Below are positions 10,898 to 20,997 of a stretch of DNA of 64,000 bases, piece after piece. The stretch's first letter is position 1. The number at the start of each line of letters is the position of its first letter. Made by a program: the position numbers and the translations under genes. The notes beneath the pieces were generated by a model. It saw only the letters and a program-made list of their open reading frames with translations. It searched no databases and was not told the DNA's origin. The stretch lies in NCBI RefSeq assembly GCF_910591885.1, contig NC_063285.1, positions 2,294,001-2,358,000 of the forward strand, read 5' to 3'. The stretch comes from Bombus terrestris (taxonomy: Eukaryota > Arthropoda > Insecta > Hymenoptera > Apidae).

Positions 10898-11024
10898 TTG
10901 ATTTTGGTCCTCCAAAATCTTAGTGTTTCTTCAGGATTGTTTTATGGACTAAATGGTTAAAAGTGTGTTTTCTTCTTTGTCTTAATCAACAAAACAAAAC
11001 AAAAACAAAATGCATAACAGCTAC

Positions 11025-14000
11025 TTATGGAGAAGGTGAAGACCGTCCTGGAAAATAAGGTTTAATACGATTACCATGTATTTTCCTAATCGAGTCATTC
11101 ACCATTATTTCGTAATAAGGGGTTTTTACTTTTTCAATGGTGTATGGCCCTAGCCATTCAGTATCTAACTTGTGTTTTTTATGATCATTATGAACTAATA
11201 TCAAATCTCCTTCTCTAAAAATGGATTGAGGTTTAATAATTTTTTTTCTTTGATCTCTTTGGTATCTTTGTTTACTCTTCATTAGAGTTTCCCTGGCTTT
11301 AAGTAGCTTGGCATCCCATTCTCGTTTCCTGAAGCTGACCTCATCAGCGTATGTTCTTTGCGGATTTTGGGATATGGTAGATGGGAGATTGGCCTTGTGT
11401 CCAAATGTTAGTTCGAAAGGGGTATATCCAGTGGCATCATGAACCATAGTGTTATATGCTAGACACACAAAATTTAGGTTTTGATCCCATTCTGTTTCAT
11501 TATCGTTTTGTATAGCTTCTAACATGTCGGATATTACAGCATGTGTTCGTTCTAGGCTTCCGTTGGATTGTGGATGGAATGAGGTGGTTTTTATGTGTTT
11601 GATCCTAAATGCTTCTTCGTATCGTTGCATTAGCTCGCTAATGAAACTTTGTCCTCTGTCAGTTAATATACGTTTCGGTGCGGAGAATATATAAATGTAA
11701 TGATTCAGTAAAGCATTCCAGATTGATTGGGTCTGTTGTGTTTTTAGGGGCACAAGTATTAAATATTTGGTTAGTTCATCGTGTATAGAGAGAATGTATT
11801 GGTTTCCTATCTTGGTCTTTTTCAACGGGCCTATCACATCCATAGCGATTTTGTCGTTAGATTCTAACGGGGTGTCGGTTATCTGTGGTTCCTCCATTCC
11901 TCTTATCCGAGTAGTCTTTGATGTTTGACATGTCGCGCAAGTTCCTATTCTGCCTTTTATTCTGTCTATTAGATGTGGGATATCATATTTGCCTCGGATT
12001 CTGTCGTACGTCTTTTGTATTCCGGGATGTCCTACCAAGTCATGATTTTCTTTTAGTACTTGTTCTATTTCCTCTTCGCTTAAACTCTGTATTGGTTCGT
12101 AAGCAAATTCTATGTCGTCGCGTTGGTCATTGAAAAATAAAAGAAATCTTTTTATGTGTGCTTTGTCTTGTGCGTTTAAGTTATTGTCTCCTATTCCTAT
12201 CTTTCTATTTGTTTTAAGTATGTCTGATATTTTCTGTAACCATACGGTTTCGTCATATGGGCCCAGATATGGTTTTGTTAATTGGAAAAAGTTGTCTTTG
12301 TTAGATGTTAGTTTCAATAATTTTGGTATTTCTTCTGATTTTTCCCAGTCTCTGAATTGTCTTAATAAAACGTCAGTTTGTGTTATCGCGTGTACTCTGG
12401 ATAGGGTGTCAGCGACTACGTTTTCCTTTCCTTTTACGTACTCTATATCGTATTCGTATTCCTCTAATCTCAATCTCCATCGAATCAATCGACTAGAGGG
12501 ATCCTTGCAGTTGTGCAGCCATTTAAGGGCTTGGTGGTCTGTTTGAATTTTGAATTTGCGGCCTAATAAATATTGCCTAAATCTTCTAACTGCCCAAACG
12601 ATGGCCAATAATTCTTTTTCCGTCGTAGTATAATTTCGTTCAGGGGGGTTTAATGTCCTTGAAATGAAGCAACAAGGGTGTCCATCTTGTGAAAGGATGG
12701 CTCCTAGACCTTCATTACTGGCGTCCGTTGTTAACGTAAATGTTTTCGTATAGTCGGGGTATTTTAGTACCGGTGCTTGGCATAGTTTTTCTTTTAATGT
12801 ATCGAAGCTAAGTTGTGTTTTGTCAGTCCAGTGGAATTGTATGTCTTTCTTAGTTAGTTCCGTTAACGGTTTGGCAATTTTCGAGAAATTCCTAATAAAT
12901 TTTCTATAGTATCCGGCTAACCCAAGGAACGATTTTACATCCGTAGGATTTTTGGGTAGTTTGAAGTTCTTTACTGCTTCTATCTTTTCAGGGTTAGGTT
13001 TTACTCCGTTTGCTGTCACTAAGTGTCCTAAATATTCCAATTCGGGTTTTAGGAATTCACATTTATCCGGTTGTACTTTTAGACCTACTTCCCTGAGTCT
13101 TTGGAGTATAATGGCTAAGTTTTTATTATGTTCCTCTATCGATTGCCCGAATATAATGATATCATCGAGATAGACGAAACAATGATTATTAATTAAACCT
13201 CTTAACGCGGTGTCCATCATTCTTTGAAAGGTAGCGGGTGCGTTCTTGAGCCCGAATGGCATTCTGTTATAGTGGAAGTGTCCTTGTGGTGTGCTAAATG
13301 CAGTGTACTTCCTCGAATTCTCATCCATGGGTATTTGGTGGAATCCCGAGGATAAGTCTAAAGCGGAGAAATATTTTGCGTTCCCTAGTTGCGATAGTAT
13401 ATCGTCAATGTCGGGTAATGGATATGCGTCTTGGTCCGTTAATTCGTTTAACTTCCGAAAGTCAATCACTATTCGCCACTTTTGTTTCCCCGACGCGTCG
13501 ATTTTCTTTGGGACGACCCAGACGGGAGAGTTATAGGGAGAGTCGGAGGGTTCTATAATCTTTTTGTCTAACATTTCCGTCATTTGTTTGTTTATTTCGA
13601 TTTTATGGTATTCGGGAGGACGGTAGGATTTTACGTTGATGATTTTATCTTCTTTCAATGTAATGGAATGTTTAGCAAGAGATGTACACGGTAATGTTTC
13701 ACTGTCTAAATTAAATACATCCATGTAATAGAGAAGAATCTTTTCTATAGGTTCTCTGAGAGGTTTTTCTATGTGCGATAGTCGAATCGAAGATTTGAAT
13801 TTTTGGATTTGATCTATGGTATTTGTATTTTCGATAATGTTAGAAACTTGAATTGAGGACTTACCACCATTGATAAAGCACACTGGCGTTGGCTTCCCTT
13901 CGAGGTATACAATTTTTTGAATGGTTTCTCCTGGTGCAAGGGTTGGTTCTTGTTGCAGCAGAAGGGTGTTGTTATCTAATTTCAATGTTTCGTTGGAGAG

Positions 14001-14417
14001 TTCGAATCGATATTGATTCAAACCGGATAAGCCTAATACGCCATCTTCTATAATTGGGAAATCGTCATCTATTAAAGAGAAGTCTATCTTTTTGTCGAAC
14101 AAATTCAATTTGACTTTGGAATTAGATTCGTATTCGGAATGTCCCATGGAGAATTTCTTTGTGTCTGGTATTGTTGTCTTTCCTGGGTAGCATCTTTGTT
14201 TAAGCAAGTTGATTCCTGCCCCGGAGTCAACGAGAAATCGCAATCCTGGTCGTCCTGGTAATTGTAATAGTATTGTGGGTAATCTTCCTGAGGTAGCATT
14301 GTTAATTCTGATTGTTCTTGAACGTGGTTTATTCCTGGAGGGGCTTTTCTTTGAGGCGGTATCGGAAAATTTTGGCATTGATTTGGAAGGTGTCCCAATC
14401 GATTGCATTTGGGACAT
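11025..14417 (-). CDS. pol: Ty3/gypsy Pol polyprotein, left unit
   Basis: 1130 residues from the first Met; the true N-terminus is probably set by a -1 frameshift from gag, whose frame it overlaps by about 310 nt. Domains in order: retropepsin-like protease with FLVDSGAG (Asp64); reverse transcriptase with VYLDD at 415-419 and the usual FGLKNAPATFQ; RNase H with TDASNEGLGA (Asp565), TTEKELLA (Glu601), QTDHQAL (Asp627) and VADTLSR (Asp670); integrase with a His792/His797/Cys827/Cys830 zinc site and the catalytic Asp860, Asp920, Glu956 triad; then a C-terminal DNA-binding region ending in a GPY-like motif (EWLGPYTI). All key residues are present, so the protein looks functional. It acts in cytoplasmic particles and then in nuclear integration. 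Confidence 0.95.
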   Translation of the reverse strand: MSQMQSIGTPSKSMPKFSDTASKKSPSRNKPRSRTIRINNATSGRLPTILLQLPGRPGLRFLVDSGAGINLLKQRCYPGKTTIPDTKKFSMGHSEYESNSKVKLNLFDKKIDFSLIDDDFPIIEDGVLGLSGLNQYRFELSNETLKLDNNTLLLQQEPTLAPGETIQKIVYLEGKPTPVCFINGGKSSIQVSNIIENTNTIDQIQKFKSSIRLSHIEKPLREPIEKILLYYMDVFNLDSETLPCTSLAKHSITLKEDKIINVKSYRPPEYHKIEINKQMTEMLDKKIIEPSDSPYNSPVWVVPKKIDASGKQKWRIVIDFRKLNELTDQDAYPLPDIDDILSQLGNAKYFSALDLSSGFHQIPMDENSRKYTAFSTPQGHFHYNRMPFGLKNAPATFQRMMDTALRGLINNHCFVYLDDIIIFGQSIEEHNKNLAIILQRLREVGLKVQPDKCEFLKPELEYLGHLVTANGVKPNPEKIEAVKNFKLPKNPTDVKSFLGLAGYYRKFIRNFSKIAKPLTELTKKDIQFHWTDKTQLSFDTLKEKLCQAPVLKYPDYTKTFTLTTDASNEGLGAILSQDGHPCCFISRTLNPPERNYTTTEKELLAIVWAVRRFRQYLLGRKFKIQTDHQALKWLHNCKDPSSRLIRWRLRLEEYEYDIEYVKGKENVVADTLSRVHAITQTDVLLRQFRDWEKSEEIPKLLKLTSNKDNFFQLTKPYLGPYDETVWLQKISDILKTNRKIGIGDNNLNAQDKAHIKRFLLFFNDQRDDIEFAYEPIQSLSEEEIEQVLKENHDLVGHPGIQKTYDRIRGKYDIPHLIDRIKGRIGTCATCQTSKTTRIRGMEEPQITDTPLESNDKIAMDVIGPLKKTKIGNQYILSIHDELTKYLILVPLKTQQTQSIWNALLNHYIYIFSAPKRILTDRGQSFISELMQRYEEAFRIKHIKTTSFHPQSNGSLERTHAVISDMLEAIQNDNETEWDQNLNFVCLAYNTMVHDATGYTPFELTFGHKANLPSTISQNPQRTYADEVSFRKREWDAKLLKARETLMKSKQRYQRDQRKKIIKPQSIFREGDLILVHNDHKKHKLDTEWLGPYTIEKVKTPYYEIMVNDSIRKIHGNRIKPYFPGRSSPSP

Positions 14418-15490
14418 TTCGCTTGCGTCCTTTCGCTTAATGGTCTGTTCCCAAACTTCGTAAAATTGTTCGTTCTTGGTAGAATATTTTGTGTGAGTGG
14501 AGTTTTATTATTTGTGTTACTTGTAATAGCGAGGCGATTGTCTACTGGATGAGAAGCCTGGTTACGATAAAATGGCGGGGCGGTTGTTTGTCGCGTCATT
14601 TGTCTGCGAGAGCTGTGCTCGCGAAAGTATCTTTCCATATTCATTGCTTTCCTTTCTGCTTCGATGAGATTTGGGGGGAGATTAGCCATTAGCGCCTGCC
14701 CTATTTCTGGACGAAGGCCTCTTACATAGTCGGTCACAGAGTCCATGTATAGTTGCTCGTTCATCGCCCGTCGAGTTAGTTCGTCTCTATACTCGTTGGT
14801 AATGCTGTGTTGGAGTTTGTTAAAAACGCTTCGAAATCTGATGTTATAGTTTTGCACGCTCTCAGTTAATCCTTGCCTCATTCCTCTTAATTCGTCCTGT
14901 TGTTCTCTCACTGATACTTGCGCAGCTACATTACGTCTCAATGCTTCATACAGAGATTCGAATTCGGTAATACGAATATTGCGGATTGCCATTGTGGCTT
15001 TTCCTACAATCTTCTCTATTTTAATCATTTTTAGTAATAGTGTTGGTTCGCTACACATCATTCTTACTTCTTGTATTTCATGAATAAAATCCTCCACGTC
15101 TATATCATCCTTTCCGTTTAATATCGGAATGCATTTTAATGCACTCTCAGCTTTTAGCTCTGGTTGCGTATATTGTTCAGGAAAAGTCCTTTCCCAGGAT
15201 GGTTGAGGTGGTGTTTGAAGTAATGGGCGAGGTTCTCGAAGGACCGATTGATCTTTAGCGGTGTGGGTTACTTCGTCTACAGTTATTAGGGAACTGGCCT
15301 CCGATACATTTCCCGTTTTTGTGTTTGCTACAACTTCATCCATACGCAGTGTAAGCATACTCATTTGTTGGGTCAGTCTCTCATTTTGCTTCTGCATTGC
15401 ATCAAGCAAAGCTTTAACTGTCGAGTCTATTCCGCTGTTAGTTAAAGCGGCGCTAACAGTTTCGGTTTTGTCTTCTCGTGGCGTTGCCAT
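14105..15490 (-). CDS. gag: Ty3/gypsy Gag, left unit
   Basis: 461 residues starting MATPREDKTETV. The N-terminus has a coiled stretch (about 25-55), followed by a retrotransposon gag capsid domain (about 110-300, with IPILNGKDDIDVEDFIHEI and a QDELRGMRQGLTESVQNY segment typical of RETROTRANS_GAG). A single CCHC zinc knuckle, CPKCNRLGHLPNQC, lies near residue 360. The C-terminal tail overlaps pol in the other frame. Structural protein of the particle that packages element RNA. The start is the first ATG downstream of the primer site and leader. Confidence 0.93.
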   Translation of the reverse strand: MATPREDKTETVSAALTNSGIDSTVKALLDAMQKQNERLTQQMSMLTLRMDEVVANTKTGNVSEASSLITVDEVTHTAKDQSVLREPRPLLQTPPQPSWERTFPEQYTQPELKAESALKCIPILNGKDDIDVEDFIHEIQEVRMMCSEPTLLLKMIKIEKIVGKATMAIRNIRITEFESLYEALRRNVAAQVSVREQQDELRGMRQGLTESVQNYNIRFRSVFNKLQHSITNEYRDELTRRAMNEQLYMDSVTDYVRGLRPEIGQALMANLPPNLIEAERKAMNMERYFREHSSRRQMTRQTTAPPFYRNQASHPVDNRLAITSNTNNKTPLTQNILPRTNNFTKFGNRPLSERTQAKCPKCNRLGHLPNQCQNFPIPPQRKAPPGINHVQEQSELTMLPQEDYPQYYYNYQDDQDCDFSLTPGQESTCLNKDATQERQQYQTQRNSPWDIPNTNLIPKSN

Positions 15491-15708
15491 TGTTATACTA
15501 ATTGTGCTGTCTGTTCTCGATCTGTATTTGACAAAAGAATCCAGGGCTTGCTCACCTTGATCGTTTAACCCGTAGGAAAGGTTCCGTTGCGGTGTTCCTT
15601 TGTCGAAACGTCGAAAGTGTCTGCTCTGTTACAGTGGTCCACTGATCCTCAATCTTCAAAGTTGACCGTAGCCCGAAATGCGTAATTTCGTTTTCCTGAA
15701 GTTGATGG

Positions 15709-15726
15709 ATCCTGGCAGGATCGCCA
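15709..15726 (-). other. Primer-binding site, tRNA-Arg type, left unit
   Basis: In element orientation tggcgatcctgccaggat, 3 bp from the LTR. It complements the 3' end of insect tRNA-Arg (…CTCCTGGCAGGATCG plus CCA, from memory of the Drosophila gene) at 17 of 18 positions. Confidence 0.72.
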
Positions 15727-15729
15727 AAA

Positions 15730-16149
15730 TGTCACGTAAAAATAAAAAGAAATTTTATTAGGAAGGAGAACACTTTATTCTTATTTCGTTTATACAAGTA
15801 TAAGACACTTCTGAGCTCTAGGCGTGACCGTTCGAGACTGAGGCTCTTACAATATTTTTTACTTTCGGTGACATCTGTTTCTTCTTTTGTTTTTCATCCT
15901 TCATCATCCCCACCACCCTGCAGGCGCACGCGACCGCTGCCACGCTTCCAGAACATTCGGTGGAAGGACCGTTAGGACACAGATGAACCCTCAGGCACTC
16001 CGGCAATATACATTGTCGCCAAGGTCGCCATGTGTAATGTTCAAGTATCGGCTGTCTGGAGAATGTTTAGAAGTGGTCGCCTAAGGTGACATCAGGGCAA
16101 AAGAGTTTGGGGTTACAGTGTCCTGGTCTCTGACGTGATTTACGTTACA
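15730..16149 (-). repeat. Gypsy LTR, shared middle copy
   Basis: Serves as the 5' LTR of the left unit and the 3' LTR of the right unit (element orientation is minus). No difference from the left LTR was noticed. Confidence 0.93.
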
Positions 16150-16292
16150 TACCCCCCTCCTTAGATTGATTTTGGTCCTCCAAAATCTTAGTGTTTCTTC
16201 AGGATTGTTTTATGGACTAAATGGTTAAAAGTGTGTTTTCTTCTTTGTCTTAATCAACAAAACAAAACAAAAACAAAATGCATAACAGCTAC

Positions 16293-19200
16293 TTATGGAG
16301 AAGGTGAAGACCGTCCTGGAAAATAAGGTTTAATACGATTACCATGTATTTTCCTAATCGAGTCATTCACCATTATTTCGTAATAAGGGGTTTTTACTTT
16401 TTCAATGGTGTATGGCCCTAGCCATTCAGTATCTAACTTGTGTTTTTTATGATCATTATGAACTAATATCAAATCTCCTTCTCTAAAAATGGATTGAGGT
16501 TTAATAATTTTTTTTCTTTGATCTCTTTGGTATCTTTGTTTACTCTTCATTAGAGTTTCCCTGGCTTTAAGTAGCTTGGCATCCCATTCTCGTTTCCTGA
16601 AGCTGACCTCATCAGCGTATGTTCTTTGCGGATTTTGGGATATGGTAGATGGGAGATTGGCCTTGTGTCCAAATGTTAGTTCGAAAGGGGTATATCCAGT
16701 GGCATCATGAACCATAGTGTTATATGCTAGACACACAAAATTTAGGTTTTGATCCCATTCTGTTTCATTATCGTTTTGTATAGCTTCTAACATGTCGGAT
16801 ATTACAGCATGTGTTCGTTCTAGGCTTCCGTTGGATTGTGGATGGAATGAGGTGGTTTTTATGTGTTTGATCCTAAATGCTTCTTCGTATCGTTGCATTA
16901 GCTCGCTAATGAAACTTTGTCCTCTGTCAGTTAATATACGTTTCGGTGCGGAGAATATATAAATGTAATGATTCAGTAAAGCATTCCAGATTGATTGGGT
17001 CTGTTGTGTTTTTAGGGGCACAAGTATTAAATATTTGGTTAGTTCATCGTGTATAGAGAGAATGTATTGGTTTCCTATCTTGGTCTTTTTCAACGGGCCT
17101 ATCACATCCATAGCGATTTTGTCGTTAGATTCTAACGGGGTGTCGGTTATCTGTGGTTCCTCCATTCCTCTTATCCGAGTAGTCTTTGATGTTTGACATG
17201 TCGCGCAAGTTCCTATTCTGCCTTTTATTCTGTCTATTAGATGTGGGATATCATATTTGCCTCGGATTCTGTCGTACGTCTTTTGTATTCCGGGATGTCC
17301 TACCAAGTCATGATTTTCTTTTAGTACTTGTTCTATTTCCTCTTCGCTTAAACTCTGTATTGGTTCGTAAGCAAATTCTATGTCGTCGCGTTGGTCATTG
17401 AAAAATAAAAGAAATCTTTTTATGTGTGCTTTGTCTTGTGCGTTTAAGTTATTGTCTCCTATTCCTATCTTTCTATTTGTTTTAAGTATGTCTGATATTT
17501 TCTGTAACCATACGGTTTCGTCATATGGGCCCAGATATGGTTTTGTTAATTGGAAAAAGTTGTCTTTGTTAGATGTTAGTTTCAATAATTTTGGTATTTC
17601 TTCTGATTTTTCCCAGTCTCTGAATTGTCTTAATAAAACGTCAGTTTGTGTTATCGCGTGTACTCTGGATAGGGTGTCAGCGACTACGTTTTCCTTTCCT
17701 TTTACGTACTCTATATCGTATTCGTATTCCTCTAATCTCAATCTCCATCGAATCAATCGACTAGAGGGATCCTTGCAGTTGTGCAGCCATTTAAGGGCTT
17801 GGTGGTCTGTTTGAATTTTGAATTTGCGGCCTAATAAATATTGCCTAAATCTTCTAACTGCCCAAACGATGGCCAATAATTCTTTTTCCGTCGTAGTATA
17901 ATTTCGTTCAGGGGGGTTTAATGTCCTTGAAATGAAGCAACAAGGGTGTCCATCTTGTGAAAGGATGGCTCCTAGACCTTCATTACTGGCGTCCGTTGTT
18001 AACGTAAATGTTTTCGTATAGTCGGGGTATTTTAGTACCGGTGCTTGGCATAGTTTTTCTTTTAATGTATCGAAGCTAAGTTGTGTTTTGTCAGTCCAGT
18101 GGAATTGTATGTCTTTCTTAGTTAGTTCCGTTAACGGTTTGGCAATTTTCGAGAAATTCCTAATAAATTTTCTATAGTATCCGGCTAACCCAAGGAACGA
18201 TTTTACATCCGTAGGATTTTTGGGTAGTTTGAAGTTCTTTACTGCTTCTATCTTTTCAGGGTTAGGTTTTACTCCGTTTGCTGTCACTAAGTGTCCTAAA
18301 TATTCCAATTCGGGTTTTAGGAATTCACATTTATCCGGTTGTACTTTTAGACCTACTTCCCTGAGTCTTTGGAGTATAATGGCTAAGTTTTTATTATGTT
18401 CCTCTATCGATTGCCCGAATATAATGATATCATCGAGATAGACGAAACAATGATTATTAATTAAACCTCTTAACGCGGTGTCCATCATTCTTTGAAAGGT
18501 AGCGGGTGCGTTCTTGAGCCCGAATGGCATTCTGTTATAGTGGAAGTGTCCTTGTGGTGTGCTAAATGCAGTGTACTTCCTCGAATTCTCATCCATGGGT
18601 ATTTGGTGGAATCCCGAGGATAAGTCTAAAGCGGAGAAATATTTTGCGTTCCCTAGTTGCGATAGTATATCGTCAATGTCGGGTAATGGATATGCGTCTT
18701 GGTCCGTTAATTCGTTTAACTTCCGAAAGTCAATCACTATTCGCCACTTTTGTTTCCCCGACGCGTCGATTTTCTTTGGGACGACCCAGACGGGAGAGTT
18801 ATAGGGAGAGTCGGAGGGTTCTATAATCTTTTTGTCTAACATTTCCGTCATTTGTTTGTTTATTTCGATTTTATGGTATTCGGGAGGACGGTAGGATTTT
18901 ACGTTGATGATTTTATCTTCTTTCAATGTAATGGAATGTTTAGCAAGAGATGTACACGGTAATGTTTCACTGTCTAAATTAAATACATCCATGTAATAGA
19001 GAAGAATCTTTTCTATAGGTTCTCTGAGAGGTTTTTCTATGTGCGATAGTCGAATCGAAGATTTGAATTTTTGGATTTGATCTATGGTATTTGTATTTTC
19101 GATAATGTTAGAAACTTGAATTGAGGACTTACCACCATTGATAAAGCACACTGGCGTTGGCTTCCCTTCGAGGTATACAATTTTTTGAATGGTTTCTCCT

Positions 19201-19685
19201 GGTGCAAGGGTTGGTTCTTGTTGCAGCAGAAGGGTGTTGTTATCTAATTTCAATGTTTCGTTGGAGAGTTCGAATCGATATTGATTCAAACCGGGTAAGC
19301 CTAATACGCCATCTTCTATAATTGGGAAATCGTCATCTATTAAAGAGAAGTCTATCTTTTTGTCGAACAAATTCAATTTGACTTTGGAATTAGATTCGTA
19401 TTCGGAATGTCCCATGGAGAATTTCTTTGTGTCTGGTATTGTTGTCTTTCCTGGGTAGCATCTTTGTTTAAGCAAGTTGATTCCTGCCCCGGAGTCAACG
19501 AGAAATCGCAATCCTGGTCGTCCTGGTAATTGTAATAGTATTGTGGGTAATCTTCCTGAGGTAGCATTGTTAATTCTGATTGTTCTTGAACGTGGTTTAT
19601 TCCTGGAGGGGCTTTTCTTTGAGGCGGTATCGGAAAATTTTGGCATTGATTTGGAAGGTGTCCCAATCGATTGCATTTGGGACAT
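16293..19685 (-). CDS. pol: Ty3/gypsy Pol polyprotein, right unit
   Basis: Same length and domain set as the left-unit Pol, with all protease, RT, RNase H and integrase catalytic residues intact. The only residue difference is in the protease-RT linker, where GVLGLPGL replaces GVLGLSGL. The related element at 61-64 kb also has GLP there, so Pro is probably ancestral and the left copy carries the change. Confidence 0.95.
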   Translation of the reverse strand: MSQMQSIGTPSKSMPKFSDTASKKSPSRNKPRSRTIRINNATSGRLPTILLQLPGRPGLRFLVDSGAGINLLKQRCYPGKTTIPDTKKFSMGHSEYESNSKVKLNLFDKKIDFSLIDDDFPIIEDGVLGLPGLNQYRFELSNETLKLDNNTLLLQQEPTLAPGETIQKIVYLEGKPTPVCFINGGKSSIQVSNIIENTNTIDQIQKFKSSIRLSHIEKPLREPIEKILLYYMDVFNLDSETLPCTSLAKHSITLKEDKIINVKSYRPPEYHKIEINKQMTEMLDKKIIEPSDSPYNSPVWVVPKKIDASGKQKWRIVIDFRKLNELTDQDAYPLPDIDDILSQLGNAKYFSALDLSSGFHQIPMDENSRKYTAFSTPQGHFHYNRMPFGLKNAPATFQRMMDTALRGLINNHCFVYLDDIIIFGQSIEEHNKNLAIILQRLREVGLKVQPDKCEFLKPELEYLGHLVTANGVKPNPEKIEAVKNFKLPKNPTDVKSFLGLAGYYRKFIRNFSKIAKPLTELTKKDIQFHWTDKTQLSFDTLKEKLCQAPVLKYPDYTKTFTLTTDASNEGLGAILSQDGHPCCFISRTLNPPERNYTTTEKELLAIVWAVRRFRQYLLGRKFKIQTDHQALKWLHNCKDPSSRLIRWRLRLEEYEYDIEYVKGKENVVADTLSRVHAITQTDVLLRQFRDWEKSEEIPKLLKLTSNKDNFFQLTKPYLGPYDETVWLQKISDILKTNRKIGIGDNNLNAQDKAHIKRFLLFFNDQRDDIEFAYEPIQSLSEEEIEQVLKENHDLVGHPGIQKTYDRIRGKYDIPHLIDRIKGRIGTCATCQTSKTTRIRGMEEPQITDTPLESNDKIAMDVIGPLKKTKIGNQYILSIHDELTKYLILVPLKTQQTQSIWNALLNHYIYIFSAPKRILTDRGQSFISELMQRYEEAFRIKHIKTTSFHPQSNGSLERTHAVISDMLEAIQNDNETEWDQNLNFVCLAYNTMVHDATGYTPFELTFGHKANLPSTISQNPQRTYADEVSFRKREWDAKLLKARETLMKSKQRYQRDQRKKIIKPQSIFREGDLILVHNDHKKHKLDTEWLGPYTIEKVKTPYYEIMVNDSIRKIHGNRIKPYFPGRSSPSP

Positions 19686-20758
19686 TTCGCTTGCGTCCTT
19701 TCGCTTAATGGTCTGTTCCCAAACTTCGTAAAATTGTTCGTTCTTGGTAGAATATTTTGTGTGAGTGGAGTTTTATTATTTGTGTTACTTGTAATAGCGA
19801 GGCGATTGTCTACTGGATGAGAAGCCTGGTTACGATAAAATGGCGGGGCGGTTGTTTGTCGCGTCATTTGTCTGCGAGAGCTGTGCTCGCGAAAGTATCT
19901 TTCCATATTCATTGCTTTCCTTTCTGCTTCGATGAGATTTGGGGGGAGATTAGCCATTAGCGCCTGCCCTATTTCTGGACGAAGGCCTCTTACATAGTCG
20001 GTCACAGAGTCCATGTATAGTTGCTCGTTCATCGCCCGTCGAGTTAGTTCGTCTCTATACTCGTTGGTAATGCTGTGTTGGAGTTTGTTAAAAACGCTTC
20101 GAAATCTGATGTTATAGTTTTGCACGCTCTCAGTTAATCCTTGCCTCATTCCTCTTAATTCGTCCTGTTGTTCTCTCACTGATACTTGCGCAGCTACATT
20201 ACGTCTCAATGCTTCATACAGAGATTCGAATTCGGTAATACGAATATTGCGGATTGCCATTGTGGCTTTTCCTACAATCTTCTCTATTTTAATCATTTTT
20301 AGTAATAGTGTTGGTTCGCTACACATCATTCTTACTTCTTGTATTTCATGAATAAAATCCTCCACGTCTATATCATCCTTTCCGTTTAATATCGGAATGC
20401 ATTTTAATGCACTCTCAGCTTTTAGCTCTGGTTGCGTATATTGTTCAGGAAAAGTCCTTTCCCAGGATGGTTGAGGTGGTGTTTGAAGTAATGGGCGAGG
20501 TTCTCGAAGGACCGATTGATCTTTAGCGGTGTGGGTTACTTCGTCTACAGTTATTAGGGAACTGGCCTCCGATACATTTCCCGTTTTTGTGTTTGCTACA
20601 ACTTCATCCATACGCAGTGTAAGCATACTCATTTGTTGGGTCAGTCTCTCATTTTGCTTCTGCATTGCATCAAGCAAAGCTTTAACTGTTGAGTCTATTC
20701 CGCTGTTAGTTAAAGCGGCGCTAACAGTTTCGGTTTTGTCTTCTCGTGGCGTTGCCAT
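19373..20758 (-). CDS. gag: Ty3/gypsy Gag, right unit
   Basis: 461 residues, identical in protein to the left-unit Gag. A synonymous difference is seen at 20698 (gtt versus gtc). Overlaps pol by about 310 nt in a different frame. Confidence 0.93.
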   Translation of the reverse strand: MATPREDKTETVSAALTNSGIDSTVKALLDAMQKQNERLTQQMSMLTLRMDEVVANTKTGNVSEASSLITVDEVTHTAKDQSVLREPRPLLQTPPQPSWERTFPEQYTQPELKAESALKCIPILNGKDDIDVEDFIHEIQEVRMMCSEPTLLLKMIKIEKIVGKATMAIRNIRITEFESLYEALRRNVAAQVSVREQQDELRGMRQGLTESVQNYNIRFRSVFNKLQHSITNEYRDELTRRAMNEQLYMDSVTDYVRGLRPEIGQALMANLPPNLIEAERKAMNMERYFREHSSRRQMTRQTTAPPFYRNQASHPVDNRLAITSNTNNKTPLTQNILPRTNNFTKFGNRPLSERTQAKCPKCNRLGHLPNQCQNFPIPPQRKAPPGINHVQEQSELTMLPQEDYPQYYYNYQDDQDCDFSLTPGQESTCLNKDATQERQQYQTQRNSPWDIPNTNLIPKSN

Positions 20759-20976
20759 TGTTATACTAATTGTGCTGTCTGTTCTCGATCTGTATTTGAC
20801 AAAAGAATCCAGGGCTTGCTCACCTTGATCGTTTAACCCGTAGGAAAGGTTCCGTTGCGGTGTTCCTTTGTCGAAACGTCGAAAGTGTCTGCTCTGTTAC
20901 AGTGGTCCACTGATCCTCAATCTTCAAAGTTGACCGTAGCCCGAAATGCGTAATTTCGTTTTCTTGAAGTTGATGG

Positions 20977-20994
20977 ATCCTGGCAGGATCGCCA
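20977..20994 (-). other. Primer-binding site, tRNA-Arg type, right unit
   Basis: Same 18 bases as in the left unit, 3 bp from the right LTR. Confidence 0.72.
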
Positions 20995-20997
20995 AAA

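Noticed and set aside
11918..13558. Plus-strand ORFs opposite gypsy pol (up to 144 codons), repeated at 17.2-18.8 kb
   Set aside because: Antisense shadows of intact pol; hydrophobic composition is the complement of pol codons.
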